64,000 bases of DNA from Rossellomorea aquimaris (GCF_035590735.1 NZ_CP141595.1:4375001-4439000), one strand, 5' to 3'. Counted from the first letter of the stretch, positions 40,733 through 50,084 are shown. Notes: generated from the letters alone by a model not told the origin. Numbers and translations: made by a program.

Positions 40733-41587
40733 GTGGAACCACTAGTATTAGACGGGAAACTTGTTGCATCTGAGGTAAAAGAAAGCCTAAAGTCGAGAGT
40801 CGCTAAATTAAAAGAGAAGGGTACTACCCCATGTCTTGCTACGGTACTTGTTGGGGACGATCCATCTTCTGCTACGTATGTGAAGATGAAGGGTAATGCC
40901 TGCGCGAAGATCGGGATGGAATCAAGAAGAATTCATCTTCCTAAGGAAACGACAACTAATGAACTGTTGGACGTGATCCAGGGGCTTAATCAAGATTCTT
41001 CCGTTCATGGGATTCTCTTGCAGCATCCTGTTCCTCATCAGATTGATGAACGTGCTGCTTTTGAAGCGATCTCCATTGAAAAAGATGTTGATGGCGTCAC
41101 GAGCCTCGGATTCGGTCAAAATTCATTAGGGTTTGGTGAATATCCATCATGCACACCTGCTGCAATCATGAGTATCATCGATTACTACGGTGTGTCCCTT
41201 GAAGGAAAACATGCTGTCGTTGTAGGAAGAAGTCCGATTTTAGGAAAGCCTGTGTCCATGATGCTGCTGAATCGAAACGCTACGGTTACGACATGTCATT
41301 CGTATACAGAGAACCTGCCTGACATTCTCTCTACTGCAGATATCGTGGTGGCCGCAGTCGGTAAACCTAACTTCATTCAAGGGGACTGGTTAAAAGAAGG
41401 TGCTGTCGTTCTTGATGCGGGCTATAACAAAGGGAACGTTGGAGACATCGATTATGAGTCATGTTATGAAAAAGCGAGCGCGATTACTCCTGTACCAGGT
41501 GGAGTGGGCCCTGTGACCATTTCCATGCTTTTAAAACAGACCGTTGATTCTGCTGAGAAATATGGTTCTGTTCTTGAACATTCTTAA
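40733..41587 (+). CDS. folD: Methylenetetrahydrofolate dehydrogenase/cyclohydrolase FolD
   Basis: 284 residues. Bifunctional enzyme interconverting methylene-, methenyl- and 10-formyl-tetrahydrofolate. Motifs: VGDDPSSATYVKMKGNACAK with catalytic Lys and Tyr, GILLQHPVPHQIDE (QLPLP-like, slightly changed), DVDG, and NADP site VVGRSPILGKPVSMML, PVPGGVGPVTISML. GTG start behind AGGAGGG. Placed under a ZTP riboswitch and PurR boxes, consistent with its role in purine synthesis. Confidence 0.97.
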   Translation: MEPLVLDGKLVASEVKESLKSRVAKLKEKGTTPCLATVLVGDDPSSATYVKMKGNACAKIGMESRRIHLPKETTTNELLDVIQGLNQDSSVHGILLQHPVPHQIDERAAFEAISIEKDVDGVTSLGFGQNSLGFGEYPSCTPAAIMSIIDYYGVSLEGKHAVVVGRSPILGKPVSMMLLNRNATVTTCHSYTENLPDILSTADIVVAAVGKPNFIQGDWLKEGAVVLDAGYNKGNVGDIDYESCYEKASAITPVPGGVGPVTISMLLKQTVDSAEKYGSVLEHS

Positions 41588-41599
41588 CAAATATTTTTT

Positions 41600-41637
41600 A
41601 AGAGACTGACTCGTTTATGGAGCCAGTCTCTTTTTTT
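41600..41637 (+). terminator. Terminator of folD
   Basis: AGAGACTG-CTC pairs with GAG-CAGTCTCT, followed by seven T. Confidence 0.9.
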
Positions 41638-41709
41638 CCTTTTTCGGACTTATTTTTTCTACATTTCAGGAAATAATGGTAAGGAATAGAAAGATAAAGG
41701 AGCGTTCAT

Positions 41710-43251
41710 ATGGACACACAACACCAAAATGCTTTCTCTGAAACACCGGAGCCCTATTGGAGGGAAACGACTAAACTCCCCAAATTTAAAAAGCTTGATA
41801 AAAACATAAAAGTGGACGTGACCGTTGTAGGCGGAGGGATAGCAGGCATCACCACTGCCTATCTGTTAGCTAAAGGCGGAAAAAAAGTGGCCCTCATTGA
41901 GGCTGATCACCTATTGAACGGAACAACAGGGCATACAACGGCTAAGATTTCCGCTCAACATGGATTGATTTATGATGAGCTCATCCAGCATTTTGGAGAA
42001 GAGTTTGCAAAGAAATATTATCTTTCTCAGACAAAGGCTCTTCAGTTTATCAAAGACACGATTTCCAGTGAAAATATTGATTGTCATTTTACAGAAGAGG
42101 ACTCGTATGTTTACGCGACTACAGATCAATATTCTCAGAAAATCCAGAAGGAATACGAGGCGTATCAAAAGTTAGAAATCAGAGGAGGGATTGTCGAAAA
42201 GCTTCCCATTGATCTATCCATTAAAAACGCAGTCGTAATGAAAGATCAGGCACAGTTTCACCCTTTAAAGTATCTAAAAGCCTTGATTGATTCTTATACG
42301 GCCCTTGGCGGTCAAATATTCGAAGGAACTGCAGCTATTGCCATTAACGAAGGAGACTCCACTCAAGTTGTGACTGCAGACGGTTATCATCTGGATAGCG
42401 AGCATGTTGTCATCTGCTCTCACTTTCCTTTTTATGATGGAATGGGATTTTATTTCACAAAAATGTATGCCGAACGTTCGTATGTCCTCGGGGTGAAAGC
42501 GAAAAAGGACTATCCGGGCGGCACGTACTTAAGTGCCGAGGACCCTACCCGTTCCCTCCGTTATGAAGAAGATGAAAATGGAGAAAAACTCATTTTAATC
42601 GGTGGGGATAAACATAAAACCGGTCAAGGAAAAGATACGATGGATCACTATGAGGCACTACAGAAATTCGGGGAAGAAGTAGTCGGCATAGAAGAAGTCC
42701 GTTACAGATGGTCGGCACAGGACCTGATCACATTAGATAAAGTACCCTACATCGGGAAATTAACGGAAAAGCATCCCTCTATTTTTGTAGCGACCGGTTT
42801 TAATAAATGGGGAATGACTTCCGGTACTTTGGCCGGACAGATTCTTTCCGAACAGATTTTAGGAAATCATCACATATATGCAGATGTGTACACTCCTTCT
42901 CGTTTTGTTGCCGACCCTAGCATCAAGCATTTCTTCAAAGAGAATATAAATGTGGCTGGACAGCTCATTAAAGGAAAACTGCAAATACCAACTAAAAAAC
43001 CGCAGGAACTCCAAAGAGGTGAAGGCGATGTCGTGAACTTGATTGGACGACGTTGTGGAGGATACCGGGATGAAACAGGAAAGCTCCACGTCGTGGACAC
43101 CACCTGCACCCACCTCGGCTGTGAAACCGAATGGAACCACGGGGACCACACATGGGACTGCCCTTGTCACGGATCCCGCTTCTCTATTGATGGAGAAGTG
43201 ATTGAAGGTCCTGCAAAGAAACCTCTCGCCAGGTTTGAAGTGAACGATTGA
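41710..43251 (+). CDS. FAD-dependent oxidoreductase with C-terminal Rieske domain
   Basis: 513 residues. Residues ~35-385 are a DAO-type FAD oxidoreductase (VDVTVVGGGIAGITTAYLLA; LNGTTGHTTAKISAQHGLIY; TGFNKWGMTSGTLAGQILSE). Residues ~420-513 are a Rieske domain with cluster motifs CTHLGC and CPCHGSRF. This fusion is common in Bacillus (YhfW-like) and probably catalyses an amine or ring oxidation; the substrate is unknown. ATG behind AAAGGAGCG. Confidence 0.92.
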   Translation: MDTQHQNAFSETPEPYWRETTKLPKFKKLDKNIKVDVTVVGGGIAGITTAYLLAKGGKKVALIEADHLLNGTTGHTTAKISAQHGLIYDELIQHFGEEFAKKYYLSQTKALQFIKDTISSENIDCHFTEEDSYVYATTDQYSQKIQKEYEAYQKLEIRGGIVEKLPIDLSIKNAVVMKDQAQFHPLKYLKALIDSYTALGGQIFEGTAAIAINEGDSTQVVTADGYHLDSEHVVICSHFPFYDGMGFYFTKMYAERSYVLGVKAKKDYPGGTYLSAEDPTRSLRYEEDENGEKLILIGGDKHKTGQGKDTMDHYEALQKFGEEVVGIEEVRYRWSAQDLITLDKVPYIGKLTEKHPSIFVATGFNKWGMTSGTLAGQILSEQILGNHHIYADVYTPSRFVADPSIKHFFKENINVAGQLIKGKLQIPTKKPQELQRGEGDVVNLIGRRCGGYRDETGKLHVVDTTCTHLGCETEWNHGDHTWDCPCHGSRFSIDGEVIEGPAKKPLARFEVND

Positions 43252-43436
43252 GGGACGGACCTCTGGAAAAAGAACCGAAAATACGATAGCTCCCGCTATT
43301 TGTCGAATATAGCCTGGGAAATAAACCGAACCAATGAGGTTATTGACATATTTTGTCGTATCCCCTAGAAGAATATTTCCTGGATAATGCCTCACACTAT
43401 GAATGCTTGAGTTACTATTTTCGGGAGGGATTCTGA

Positions 43437-43571
43437 ATGGGACGCACAAAACAAGGTAACCGTAATGCCCAGAGTAATACGAATGCTAAAAGAGGGAATC
43501 GAACGAGTTCCGAATTAGTTGAGTTTACAACCGGGCAAGCGAATACAAAGAAAAACCGACCACAAGACTAG
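43437..43571 (+). CDS. Small basic Asn/Thr-rich protein
   Basis: 44 residues behind GGGAGGG. Sequence starts MGRTKQGNRNAQSNTNAKRG and ends NTKKNRPQD; net basic, very polar, no cysteine, no membrane segment. Size, composition and single-gene arrangement with its own terminator resemble minor small acid-soluble spore proteins, but no family could be recognised and no sigma-G promoter is evident. Confidence 0.6.
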   Translation: MGRTKQGNRNAQSNTNAKRGNRTSSELVEFTTGQANTKKNRPQD

Positions 43572-43590
43572 TAACGACTAGCTGTTTGAA

Positions 43591-43635
43591 TGAAGAATAA
43601 CCGGCAGTATCACTGCGTCAGGTTATTCTTTTCTT
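43591..43635 (+). terminator. Terminator of the small basic protein gene
   Basis: GAAGAATAACC pairs with GGTTATTCTTTTC. Confidence 0.85.
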
Positions 43636-43725
43636 ATTTTTCCTGATAATCATTTCAACTTTTTCGTAGAGGAATCTCACTCCCAACCTCGAATACGTTA
43701 TAGAGAAATTGATTAGGAGGAATAC

Positions 43726-44250
43726 ATGATGCAAGAACAAATGTTATTTCAACAAATGGAATTCATCCGACTTCGCACATTGGCTGCTCTCGATGCTACA
43801 ACAGAACAGCAGGCGGATGAAATGCCCCCTGGATTCAGAAATTCAATTCGATGGAATTTAGGACATATCCTACTGTCTCAGGAAAATCTGCTGTTCTCCT
43901 TTGTAGGAGAAAACAACCGTAAAACTCTTCCGCCTGAATACGGGGAGCTATTTGGCTTCAATACGAGCCCTGATACATGGAATACGCTCACACCTCCCAC
44001 ACTGAAGGAACTTCGTGAGAAATTGGAGGCACAACCTCAAAGGATGAAAGAAGCGTTCTCCGGTCGTTTGGATGAAACAGGAGAGAAGCCTTTCGTCCTT
44101 GGTGAACATACTACGTTTACCATTTTAGGTGAAGTGCTTTCCTTCGCAAACTGGCATGAGGGCTTGCACCAGGGAACCATCACATCCATTAAGCGGGTAC
44201 AGGGAATCGAGAATCTTTGGGAAAAGGTTGAAGAGAAGGTAGAGAGATAA
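43726..44250 (+). CDS. DinB_2 family protein
   Basis: 174 residues; AGGAGG precedes ATG 43726. Metal-site histidines of the DinB/YfiT fold in RWNLGHILLSQENLLF and NWHEGLHQGTITSIKR. Typical length for Bacillus YfiT/YuaE-like proteins. Enzymatic activity unknown; some relatives are thiol-S-transferases using bacillithiol. Own terminator follows. Confidence 0.85.
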   Translation: MMQEQMLFQQMEFIRLRTLAALDATTEQQADEMPPGFRNSIRWNLGHILLSQENLLFSFVGENNRKTLPPEYGELFGFNTSPDTWNTLTPPTLKELREKLEAQPQRMKEAFSGRLDETGEKPFVLGEHTTFTILGEVLSFANWHEGLHQGTITSIKRVQGIENLWEKVEEKVER

Positions 44251-44252
44251 AT

Positions 44253-44287
44253 AGACATGGTGGCTCTTGTGCTGCCATGTCTTTTAA
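44253..44287. terminator. Terminator between DinB_2 and msrAB genes
   Basis: AGACATGG pairs with CCATGTCT, followed by TTTAAC; lies between convergent genes. Confidence 0.75.
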
Positions 44288-45228
44288 CTGCCTTTAAACA
44301 AAATTAAAAAATCCCCATAGCCTTCTTCTTCTAATTTCCCTATAGGAATAAATCGTAAAGAAGCAGAATTGATACAATAACGAAGACCTTTAGGACCAGG
44401 TCCGTCAGGGAATACATGCCCGAGATGAGAATCAGCTTCCCTGCTTCTTATTTCTACCCGGGTCGAACGATGAGATACGTCATATCGTTCTTTGACACTT
44501 GCATCCATGACGGGCTTTGTAAAGCTGGGCCAGCCGCACCCACTATCATACTGATCTTTGGAAGTGAATAAAGGTTCACCCGAAACGACATCAACGTATA
44601 AACCTTCTTCCTTGTTATCCCAATACTCGTTTTCGTAAGGTGGCTCTGTTCCATTCTCCTGGGTAACAAAGTATTGCATTTCTGTTAGCTGTTCCTTTAA
44701 ATGAGATTGATCTTTTGGCCAATACTTTTTCAAAAAATCTTCCCGACCGGATCCACGCTTATATAAAGCATATCGGAAGGCATTCTCCTTATAAAAATCC
44801 TGATGATATTCTTCAGCAGGATAAAACTTGCTTGCAGGGAGAATCTTCGTCACAACAGGCTTCGAAAAAATACCACTCTGCTCCAATTTTAGTTTTGAAT
44901 CTTCAGCAAGCTTTTTTTGATTATCGTTATGATAAAAAATGGCTGTACGATAGGAGTCACCCCGATCTTTAAACTGTCCCCCTGAATCAGTCGGATCAAT
45001 TTGCTTCCAATATAGATCCAGCAGTTTCTCATAAGGGTACTGAATAGGATCAAACGTGATCTGTACCGCTTCATAGTGTCCTGTTTCCCCTGAAGTCACT
45101 TCTTTATAGGTCGGATTTGCGGATGTACCTCCTGTATAGCCGGATACAATTCGTTTAATTCCTTCCTGTTCATCAAAAGGCTCGACCATACACCAAAAAC
45201 AGCCGCCAGCAAACGTCGCCAGTTCCAT
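44284..45228 (-). CDS. msrAB: Peptide methionine sulfoxide reductase MsrA-MsrB fusion
   Basis: 314 residues. The N-terminal ~150 residues are MsrA with catalytic Cys in GGCFWCMVEPF. The C-terminal ~140 are MsrB, with SGCGWPSF, the ADSHLGHVFPDGP stretch (no zinc CxxC pairs) and catalytic Cys in RYCINSASL. The fusion reduces both S- and R-methionine sulfoxide. In B. subtilis the two are separate genes. ATG start with AGGTG upstream; a parS-like palindrome lies 15 bases before it. Confidence 0.95.
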   Translation of the reverse strand: MELATFAGGCFWCMVEPFDEQEGIKRIVSGYTGGTSANPTYKEVTSGETGHYEAVQITFDPIQYPYEKLLDLYWKQIDPTDSGGQFKDRGDSYRTAIFYHNDNQKKLAEDSKLKLEQSGIFSKPVVTKILPASKFYPAEEYHQDFYKENAFRYALYKRGSGREDFLKKYWPKDQSHLKEQLTEMQYFVTQENGTEPPYENEYWDNKEEGLYVDVVSGEPLFTSKDQYDSGCGWPSFTKPVMDASVKERYDVSHRSTRVEIRSREADSHLGHVFPDGPGPKGLRYCINSASLRFIPIGKLEEEGYGDFLILFKGS

Positions 45229-45242
45229 TTCTTCACCTCTTT

Positions 45243-45258
45243 CGTTTCACGTGAAACA
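45243..45258. promoter_or_regulatory. parS: Second parS-like site
   Basis: CGTTTCACGTGAAACA: 15 of 16 bases of the perfect site at 2232-2247. It lies in the 59-base gap between msrAB and the CHY zinc-finger gene. Confidence 0.75.
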
Positions 45259-45287
45259 CGCATCGATTATAGATTTTCCACCAAAAT

Positions 45288-45623
45288 TCATCCTTCAAAA
45301 TAAAGATGATAATGATTCTGACACCTGGGGTTAAAGGAGGCTCGACAATGAGGACAGACCGATTGGCAATTCATATATTGTAAAATGCTTAACTCGTTTT
45401 TGCATTCCCCACAAAGAACCGCTTTCGTATTCCACTCGTTCTTTGACCAAATAATAGGGTCATGATCTGCAATATCGTCATGACATTCATAACAAGGATA
45501 ATAGGTGTTACAGCACTTAAATTTAATTGCGATGATATCTTTTTGGCTTCGATAATGTTTGCATTTCGTTTTAGAGTCTACTTCTACGCCAGATACAGGA
45601 ATCAACTTTTCAGTCATGTTCAT
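45288..45623 (-). CDS. CHY zinc-finger protein
   Basis: 111 residues. CHY-type zinc finger: CKHYRSQKDIIAIKFKCC, YYPCYECHDD, VLCGECKNELSILQY and CPHCRASFNPRCQNHYHLY. Nine or more Cys and several His give three zinc sites. Function in bacteria unknown. ATG start with AGGAGG upstream. Confidence 0.9.
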   Translation of the reverse strand: MNMTEKLIPVSGVEVDSKTKCKHYRSQKDIIAIKFKCCNTYYPCYECHDDIADHDPIIWSKNEWNTKAVLCGECKNELSILQYMNCQSVCPHCRASFNPRCQNHYHLYFEG

Positions 45624-45766
45624 CCTCCTTCATGCAGTAAATTTCGATAAACATAGTCGATTTCCCTACAAGAATCTTAAACTAGCTATCTATTACCTAT
45701 ACATTCTAGTCTATTGATCTATCTGTACTATACAATGAATAGTAAGATAAAGGGAGGGGAAGATTC

Positions 45767-45940
45767 TTGAAATTGATCGTAACTGGAGCTGCAAGTGGAA
45801 CAGGAAAAGAAGTAGTGAGTCATGTTCAAAGGAAGGATCATGAAATCACTCCATTTGCGAGGATACAGCCAAATAAATATAAAGGGACTGATTTTCCTTA
45901 CGACACGCTATTCGTAAGGAGAACAGTCCCTTTTCATTAA
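45767..45940 (+). pseudogene. Remnant of an NAD(P)-binding epimerase/SDR gene
   Basis: 57-codon frame from TTG 45767 (GGGAGGGG upstream). Its first ~30 residues (KLIVTGAASGTGKEVVSHVQ) are a dinucleotide-binding start, but the sequence then breaks off and the frame runs through a terminator hairpin, so only the 5' end of a former gene survives. Confidence 0.6.
45877..45936. terminator. Bidirectional terminator
   Basis: AAAGGGACTG pairs with CAGTCCCTTT, with an inner CCTTACG/CGTAAGG stem, between the SDR remnant and the convergent HAD gene. Confidence 0.88.
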
Positions 45941-46608
45941 CTCATATGCTCTAGAATCCCATTTAAATCTTTGTATTCAAAATGAGGTCGCACCCCTAAT
46001 TCATCCATCACTTTATCCTGACGATTGATCCATGCCGTATAGAATCCAAAGTTCGTCGCCCCTGCAATGTCCCATGGGTTAGAAGACATAAACAGTACTT
46101 CTTCTCTTCTGACCCCAAGCTTTTCAAGAACAAACTGGTAAGACATCGGGGTCGGTTTAAACTGCTTCACTTCATCAACTGTCAAAACCTCATCCAGGAA
46201 ATGCCCAAAGGGAGATTGCTCTACCAGAGGTGAAAGCATGTCCAGGGAACCATTGGAAAAAATGGCTTTTTGATAGGATTTCAGTTCTTCCAATACACTC
46301 CCTACTTCTTCATAGTTGTTTAATACTAAATAAGCATCCAGCAGTTCCTGCTCTTTTTCTTCAGTAAGGTCACCCCCTGCTTGCTTACAGGCATAATGGA
46401 GCGCATCCTTCGTTATCATAAAAAAGGTCGTATACGTGCCCATTAATTGACGTAAAAAACTATACTCCAATTGCTTTTGACGCCATACCTGGCTGATTTC
46501 TTCCCCTCTATCAGGAAAGAGTTCATTACACTTTTCAATGACGGAATGAACATCGAATAACGTTCCATACGCATCAAATACAAATGCCTTAATATTGAGA
46601 TTTGACAT
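45937..46608 (-). CDS. Haloacid dehalogenase, type II
   Basis: 223 residues. HAD motifs FDAYGTLFDVHS (nucleophile Asp), FSNGSLDML, K in DEVKQFKPTP, and SSNPWDIAGATNFG. The type II L-2-haloacid dehalogenase subgroup has the AYGTLFD start. It would convert 2-haloacids to hydroxyacids; many members act on other substrates. ATG behind AGGAGG. Confidence 0.9.
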   Translation of the reverse strand: MSNLNIKAFVFDAYGTLFDVHSVIEKCNELFPDRGEEISQVWRQKQLEYSFLRQLMGTYTTFFMITKDALHYACKQAGGDLTEEKEQELLDAYLVLNNYEEVGSVLEELKSYQKAIFSNGSLDMLSPLVEQSPFGHFLDEVLTVDEVKQFKPTPMSYQFVLEKLGVRREEVLFMSSNPWDIAGATNFGFYTAWINRQDKVMDELGVRPHFEYKDLNGILEHMS

Positions 46609-46753
46609 ACATATCTCCTCCTATATTCTCCTTATATAATAGACTATTTTATATAAATTAAACTTTTTCACTCCCGAGCGAATTCATTTCACAACCTGGC
46701 TTTTTGTGGTATATTACTTCGAGTATCTAAACATCTAATGGAGGTGGTCATTA

Positions 46754-48097
46754 ATGACTGCAGAACCACATGCACAGGCATCTCCTTCCTATACTAAAAC
46801 AATCTTATTCTTGAGCTTAACCGTCTGGCTGGTTGTCATGAATACCACCATGTTTAATGTAGCACTCCCCAATGTCTTAAAGGATTTCTCTTTAGCCCCT
46901 TCTGAAGGAGCCTGGATTGTATCGGGATATTCCATCGTCCTCGCCATTTGCACCATTACATATACGCGCCTGGCAGACTATATTCCGATCAAGAGGCTGC
47001 TTATTCTGGGAATCTCCATTTTCGGGCTGGCATCGTTCATAGGTTTCTTTGCTCATAGCTTTACCTGGCTATTGCTCTCTCGTTTATTCCAAGCGGCAGG
47101 TGCCGCAGCCATTCCCGGCCTATCCATGGTGTTCGCCGGACGATTTGTCCCAATGGCAAGACGCGGTCGGGCTTTAGCGATGATCGCCTCTGCCTCTTCC
47201 CTGGGATTTGGATTAGGACCCGTCGTAGGTGGAGTGATTACGGATTACTTTAGTTGGAATTATTTATTTTTAATTACGTTATGTGTCCTTGGAATGATAC
47301 CTGTACTATACCGCTTCCTACCGAATGAGACGACCAGGAAAGGGTATTTTGATGTATGGGGAGGCCTTTTGACCGGAATCGGGATTACGTTCTTTCTGCT
47401 GTTTATATCAACTTTTCACTGGTATTATTTCGCAGGTGCCGTCGTGTTCTTTGGAGGATTGTGGATACGGATCCATAAAATCGAACTACCCTTTATTCAA
47501 CCAAGTTTGATACGGGACAAAGGATACCGCCAGATTTTATATATGAGTTTTCTGGGTTTTGCCACTCACTTTGCGATTTTAATCGTCATGCCCCTTATGC
47601 TTCAGCATGTCTTTGGTAAAAACCCGACAGCCGTCGGATTCATTATCTTTCCGGGTGCGATGCTGTCAGCAGTGGCAGCTATTTATGTCGGAAGGCTGAT
47701 TGATCAGTATGGAAATATGAGGGTGATGTTCCTTGCACATATCCTTCTGATCATTTCAACCGTCCTCTTTTATATCTTATCACCCCACAGTGAATACATG
47801 ATTATGCTTGCTTATATGTTTACAAGCTTTGGCTTCTCAAGTCTTTCGTCAAGCACGACCAACGAAGTATCCCGGGTCATGAGTAAGGAGCTGATTGCTT
47901 CAGGAATCGGCATGAAACAGCTTACCCATTTCGTAGGAAGTGCATCTGGTTCAGTTCTGGGGGGAATCATTGTCGAGATGGGCGGAGCAGAATTCCCTGT
48001 AAATTCCTTTCAGAATACGTTCCTTGTTCTGATCGGATTAATGACGCTATCCCTTATTCTATTATTCTTGTACCATAAGAGAATCAACCATCATTAA
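46754..48097 (+). CDS. MFS transporter (DHA2-like)
   Basis: 447 residues, 12-14 membrane helices. Drug:H+ antiporter-type sequence: NTTMFNVALPNVLKDF, WIVSGYSIVLAICTITYTRL, LGISIFGLASFIGFFAHS, and motif C-like SLGFGLGPVVGG. Substrate unknown. ATG behind GGAGGTGG. Monocistronic with own terminator. Confidence 0.9.
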   Translation: MTAEPHAQASPSYTKTILFLSLTVWLVVMNTTMFNVALPNVLKDFSLAPSEGAWIVSGYSIVLAICTITYTRLADYIPIKRLLILGISIFGLASFIGFFAHSFTWLLLSRLFQAAGAAAIPGLSMVFAGRFVPMARRGRALAMIASASSLGFGLGPVVGGVITDYFSWNYLFLITLCVLGMIPVLYRFLPNETTRKGYFDVWGGLLTGIGITFFLLFISTFHWYYFAGAVVFFGGLWIRIHKIELPFIQPSLIRDKGYRQILYMSFLGFATHFAILIVMPLMLQHVFGKNPTAVGFIIFPGAMLSAVAAIYVGRLIDQYGNMRVMFLAHILLIISTVLFYILSPHSEYMIMLAYMFTSFGFSSLSSSTTNEVSRVMSKELIASGIGMKQLTHFVGSASGSVLGGIIVEMGGAEFPVNSFQNTFLVLIGLMTLSLILLFLYHKRINHH

Positions 48098-48102
48098 GAT
48101 CT

Positions 48103-48137
48103 GGTCCAGGCAGAATATCTGCCTGGACTTATTTTTT
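48103..48137 (+). terminator. Terminator of the MFS transporter gene
   Basis: GTCCAGGCAG pairs with CTGCCTGGAC, then TTATTTTTT. Confidence 0.9.
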
Positions 48138-48230
48138 CACTAAAAAATAGTGAAGATCATATCCTGCATGGATTCCTCCGCTACCATTAAGGGTATAGTA
48201 AGAAAAAAACAGTAGAACAGGGGAATTCAA

Positions 48231-49700
48231 TTGAAAACAAAGAAAAAGTGGTATAAGAAGAAAGGCTGGTGGATCGGGGGTATCATCATATTGATCCTTT
48301 CAGTCGTCATGTTTTACCACCGGGTAAAGCCGTTACCTCCGGGGATATCCTATGCCGGCAACACCTATACCATACCTGAAAAGGATGTAGAGTTCTTATA
48401 CGACCTTACATATCAGAAGGACGGGAAAGAGCTTTATGACCATTCGATTTTTGATGAAGTCTATCGAACCATAGAAGAAGCAGAAGACTTTCTTATTCTG
48501 GACTTATTTTTAGTAAATGGTTACACAAAGGGTGATCGTGATTACCCCAGGATCAGTGAAACATTATCGAAAAAGATTCAACAACAGATGAAAAAGAAAC
48601 CTGATCTGAAGGTGGTCTTCATCAGTGATGTTGTCAACACCACGTATGGATCCCATACCGCTGAACAATTGGAACCTTTAGAAGACCTGGGGGCTGAAGT
48701 AATCTATACCGATTTAAACCGCCTCAGGGATCCCAATATCTTATACTCAGGTGTATGGAGGACCGCTCTGGGCTGGTTCGGTCAGGATGGCTATGGTTGG
48801 CTCCCCAATCCCATGGCTTCAACTGCACCTAAGGTAACCATGAGATCGTATTTGAAATTATTAAATGTGAAAGCAAATCACCGTAAAGTCGTCATTACAG
48901 AGAACGTGGGACTTATTCTTTCCGCAAACCCCCATGACGCCAGCGGTTTTCACTCAAATATAGGGTTCAAAGTCAAAGGGGAAATTCTTAAGGACATGGT
49001 GAAAGCCGAAAAGGCAGTGGCTGCATTTTCAGGGGGCAACGTAGAGGCATTTCCTAAAGAAGAAGACTTAGATCAGTCTATTAAAAAGCTTTCCCCTGCA
49101 GAGACCTCCGTTAAAGCACAGATCCTTACTGAAAAGAAAGTTCAAACAAGTGTCGTAAATGCTATGAATAAAGCAAATAAAGGGGATGAAGTCTGGATCG
49201 GGATGTTCTATCTTGCAGATCGGGACATTATCGATGCCATAGAAGATGCTGCTGATCGTGAAGTAGAGATACGATTAGTACTAGACCCCAATCAGAATGC
49301 CTTCGGTCAAGAAAAGATCGGGTTACCCAACCTGCCAATCGCATCAGAGTTGCACAACTTAGACAATGACCACATTACGATTCGTTGGTACAACACCAAT
49401 AAGGAACAATACCATACTAAGTTCATTTATATAAAAGGGCAAAAAGAGAGTACCGTCATCGGAGGGTCCAGTAATTACACATCGAGAAACTTAGATGATT
49501 ATAACTTAGAAGAAAACATAAAGATCGTGGCACCGACTGATAGCAAAACCATGTCAAATATTGATCAGTATTTTAACCGCATCTGGAATAATGAAGATGG
49601 TACCTACACCGTTAAATATGAGAAATATCAGGATAAACTGCCTGCCTTTAAATATGTCATGTATATCTTGCAAAAAACCTTCCAAGTGACGACCTATTAG
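48231..49700 (+). CDS. Membrane-anchored phospholipase D-like protein
   Basis: 489 residues; TTG start. One N-terminal membrane helix (~13-30), then two PLD half-domains. HKD-type motifs: HRKVVITENVGLILSANPHD and HTKFIYIKGQKESTVIGGSS, the second with SNYTSRNLDDYNLE. Related to cardiolipin synthases but with a single N-terminal anchor, so the catalytic part probably faces outward or lies on the membrane. Exact reaction unknown. Confidence 0.88.
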   Translation: MKTKKKWYKKKGWWIGGIIILILSVVMFYHRVKPLPPGISYAGNTYTIPEKDVEFLYDLTYQKDGKELYDHSIFDEVYRTIEEAEDFLILDLFLVNGYTKGDRDYPRISETLSKKIQQQMKKKPDLKVVFISDVVNTTYGSHTAEQLEPLEDLGAEVIYTDLNRLRDPNILYSGVWRTALGWFGQDGYGWLPNPMASTAPKVTMRSYLKLLNVKANHRKVVITENVGLILSANPHDASGFHSNIGFKVKGEILKDMVKAEKAVAAFSGGNVEAFPKEEDLDQSIKKLSPAETSVKAQILTEKKVQTSVVNAMNKANKGDEVWIGMFYLADRDIIDAIEDAADREVEIRLVLDPNQNAFGQEKIGLPNLPIASELHNLDNDHITIRWYNTNKEQYHTKFIYIKGQKESTVIGGSSNYTSRNLDDYNLEENIKIVAPTDSKTMSNIDQYFNRIWNNEDGTYTVKYEKYQDKLPAFKYVMYILQKTFQVTTY

Positions 49701-49726
49701 GTTTTAATTCCTCAATAAAAGGGAAT
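49701..49726 (+). promoter_or_regulatory. Sigma-B-like promoter or small terminator before the GlsB-like gene
   Basis: GTTTTA (49701-49706), 14-base spacer, GGGAAT (49721-49726) fits a sigma-B promoter; AATTCC and GGGAATT also form a weak stem that could end the PLD transcript. Confidence 0.45.
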
Positions 49727-49775
49727 TAAATCAGTAACAATACATCACAAAAAACATTACATGGAGGTTACAAAA

Positions 49776-50033
49776 ATGGGTATTATTTTGTATTTAATCG
49801 TTGGTGGAATCATCGGTTGGTTAGCTGGTCTTATATTAGGTAAAAACGTTCCTGGTGGAATCATCGGAAACATCATCGCAGGTATTATCGGTGCATGGAT
49901 TGGTGGAGAACTTTTAGGAAGCTTCGGTCCATCACTTGCAGGAATCGCTATCATTCCAGCCTTACTCGGAGCTATCATCTTTGTATTTCTGTTAAGCTTA
50001 CTGCTAAGAGGAATGAGAAAGACTTCTCATTAA
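49776..50033 (+). CDS. GlsB/YeaQ/YmgE family stress membrane protein
   Basis: 85 residues from ATG 49776, chosen because GGAGG is 10 bases upstream. Three membrane helices with Gly-rich turns (GGIIGWLAGLILGKNVPGGI, then IGNIIAGIIGAWIGGELLG), the transglycosylase-associated protein family. Usually induced by general stress. Exact function unknown. Confidence 0.88.
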   Translation: MGIILYLIVGGIIGWLAGLILGKNVPGGIIGNIIAGIIGAWIGGELLGSFGPSLAGIAIIPALLGAIIFVFLLSLLLRGMRKTSH

Positions 50034-50041
50034 AAACACTG

Positions 50042-50068
50042 TCCCCCTGGATTCCAGGGGGGTTTCAT
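50042..50068 (+). terminator. Terminator of the GlsB-like gene
   Basis: CCCCCTGG-att-CCAGGGGG followed by TTTCATTT. Confidence 0.85.
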
Positions 50069-50084
50069 TTGCCCTTAGAAATGT

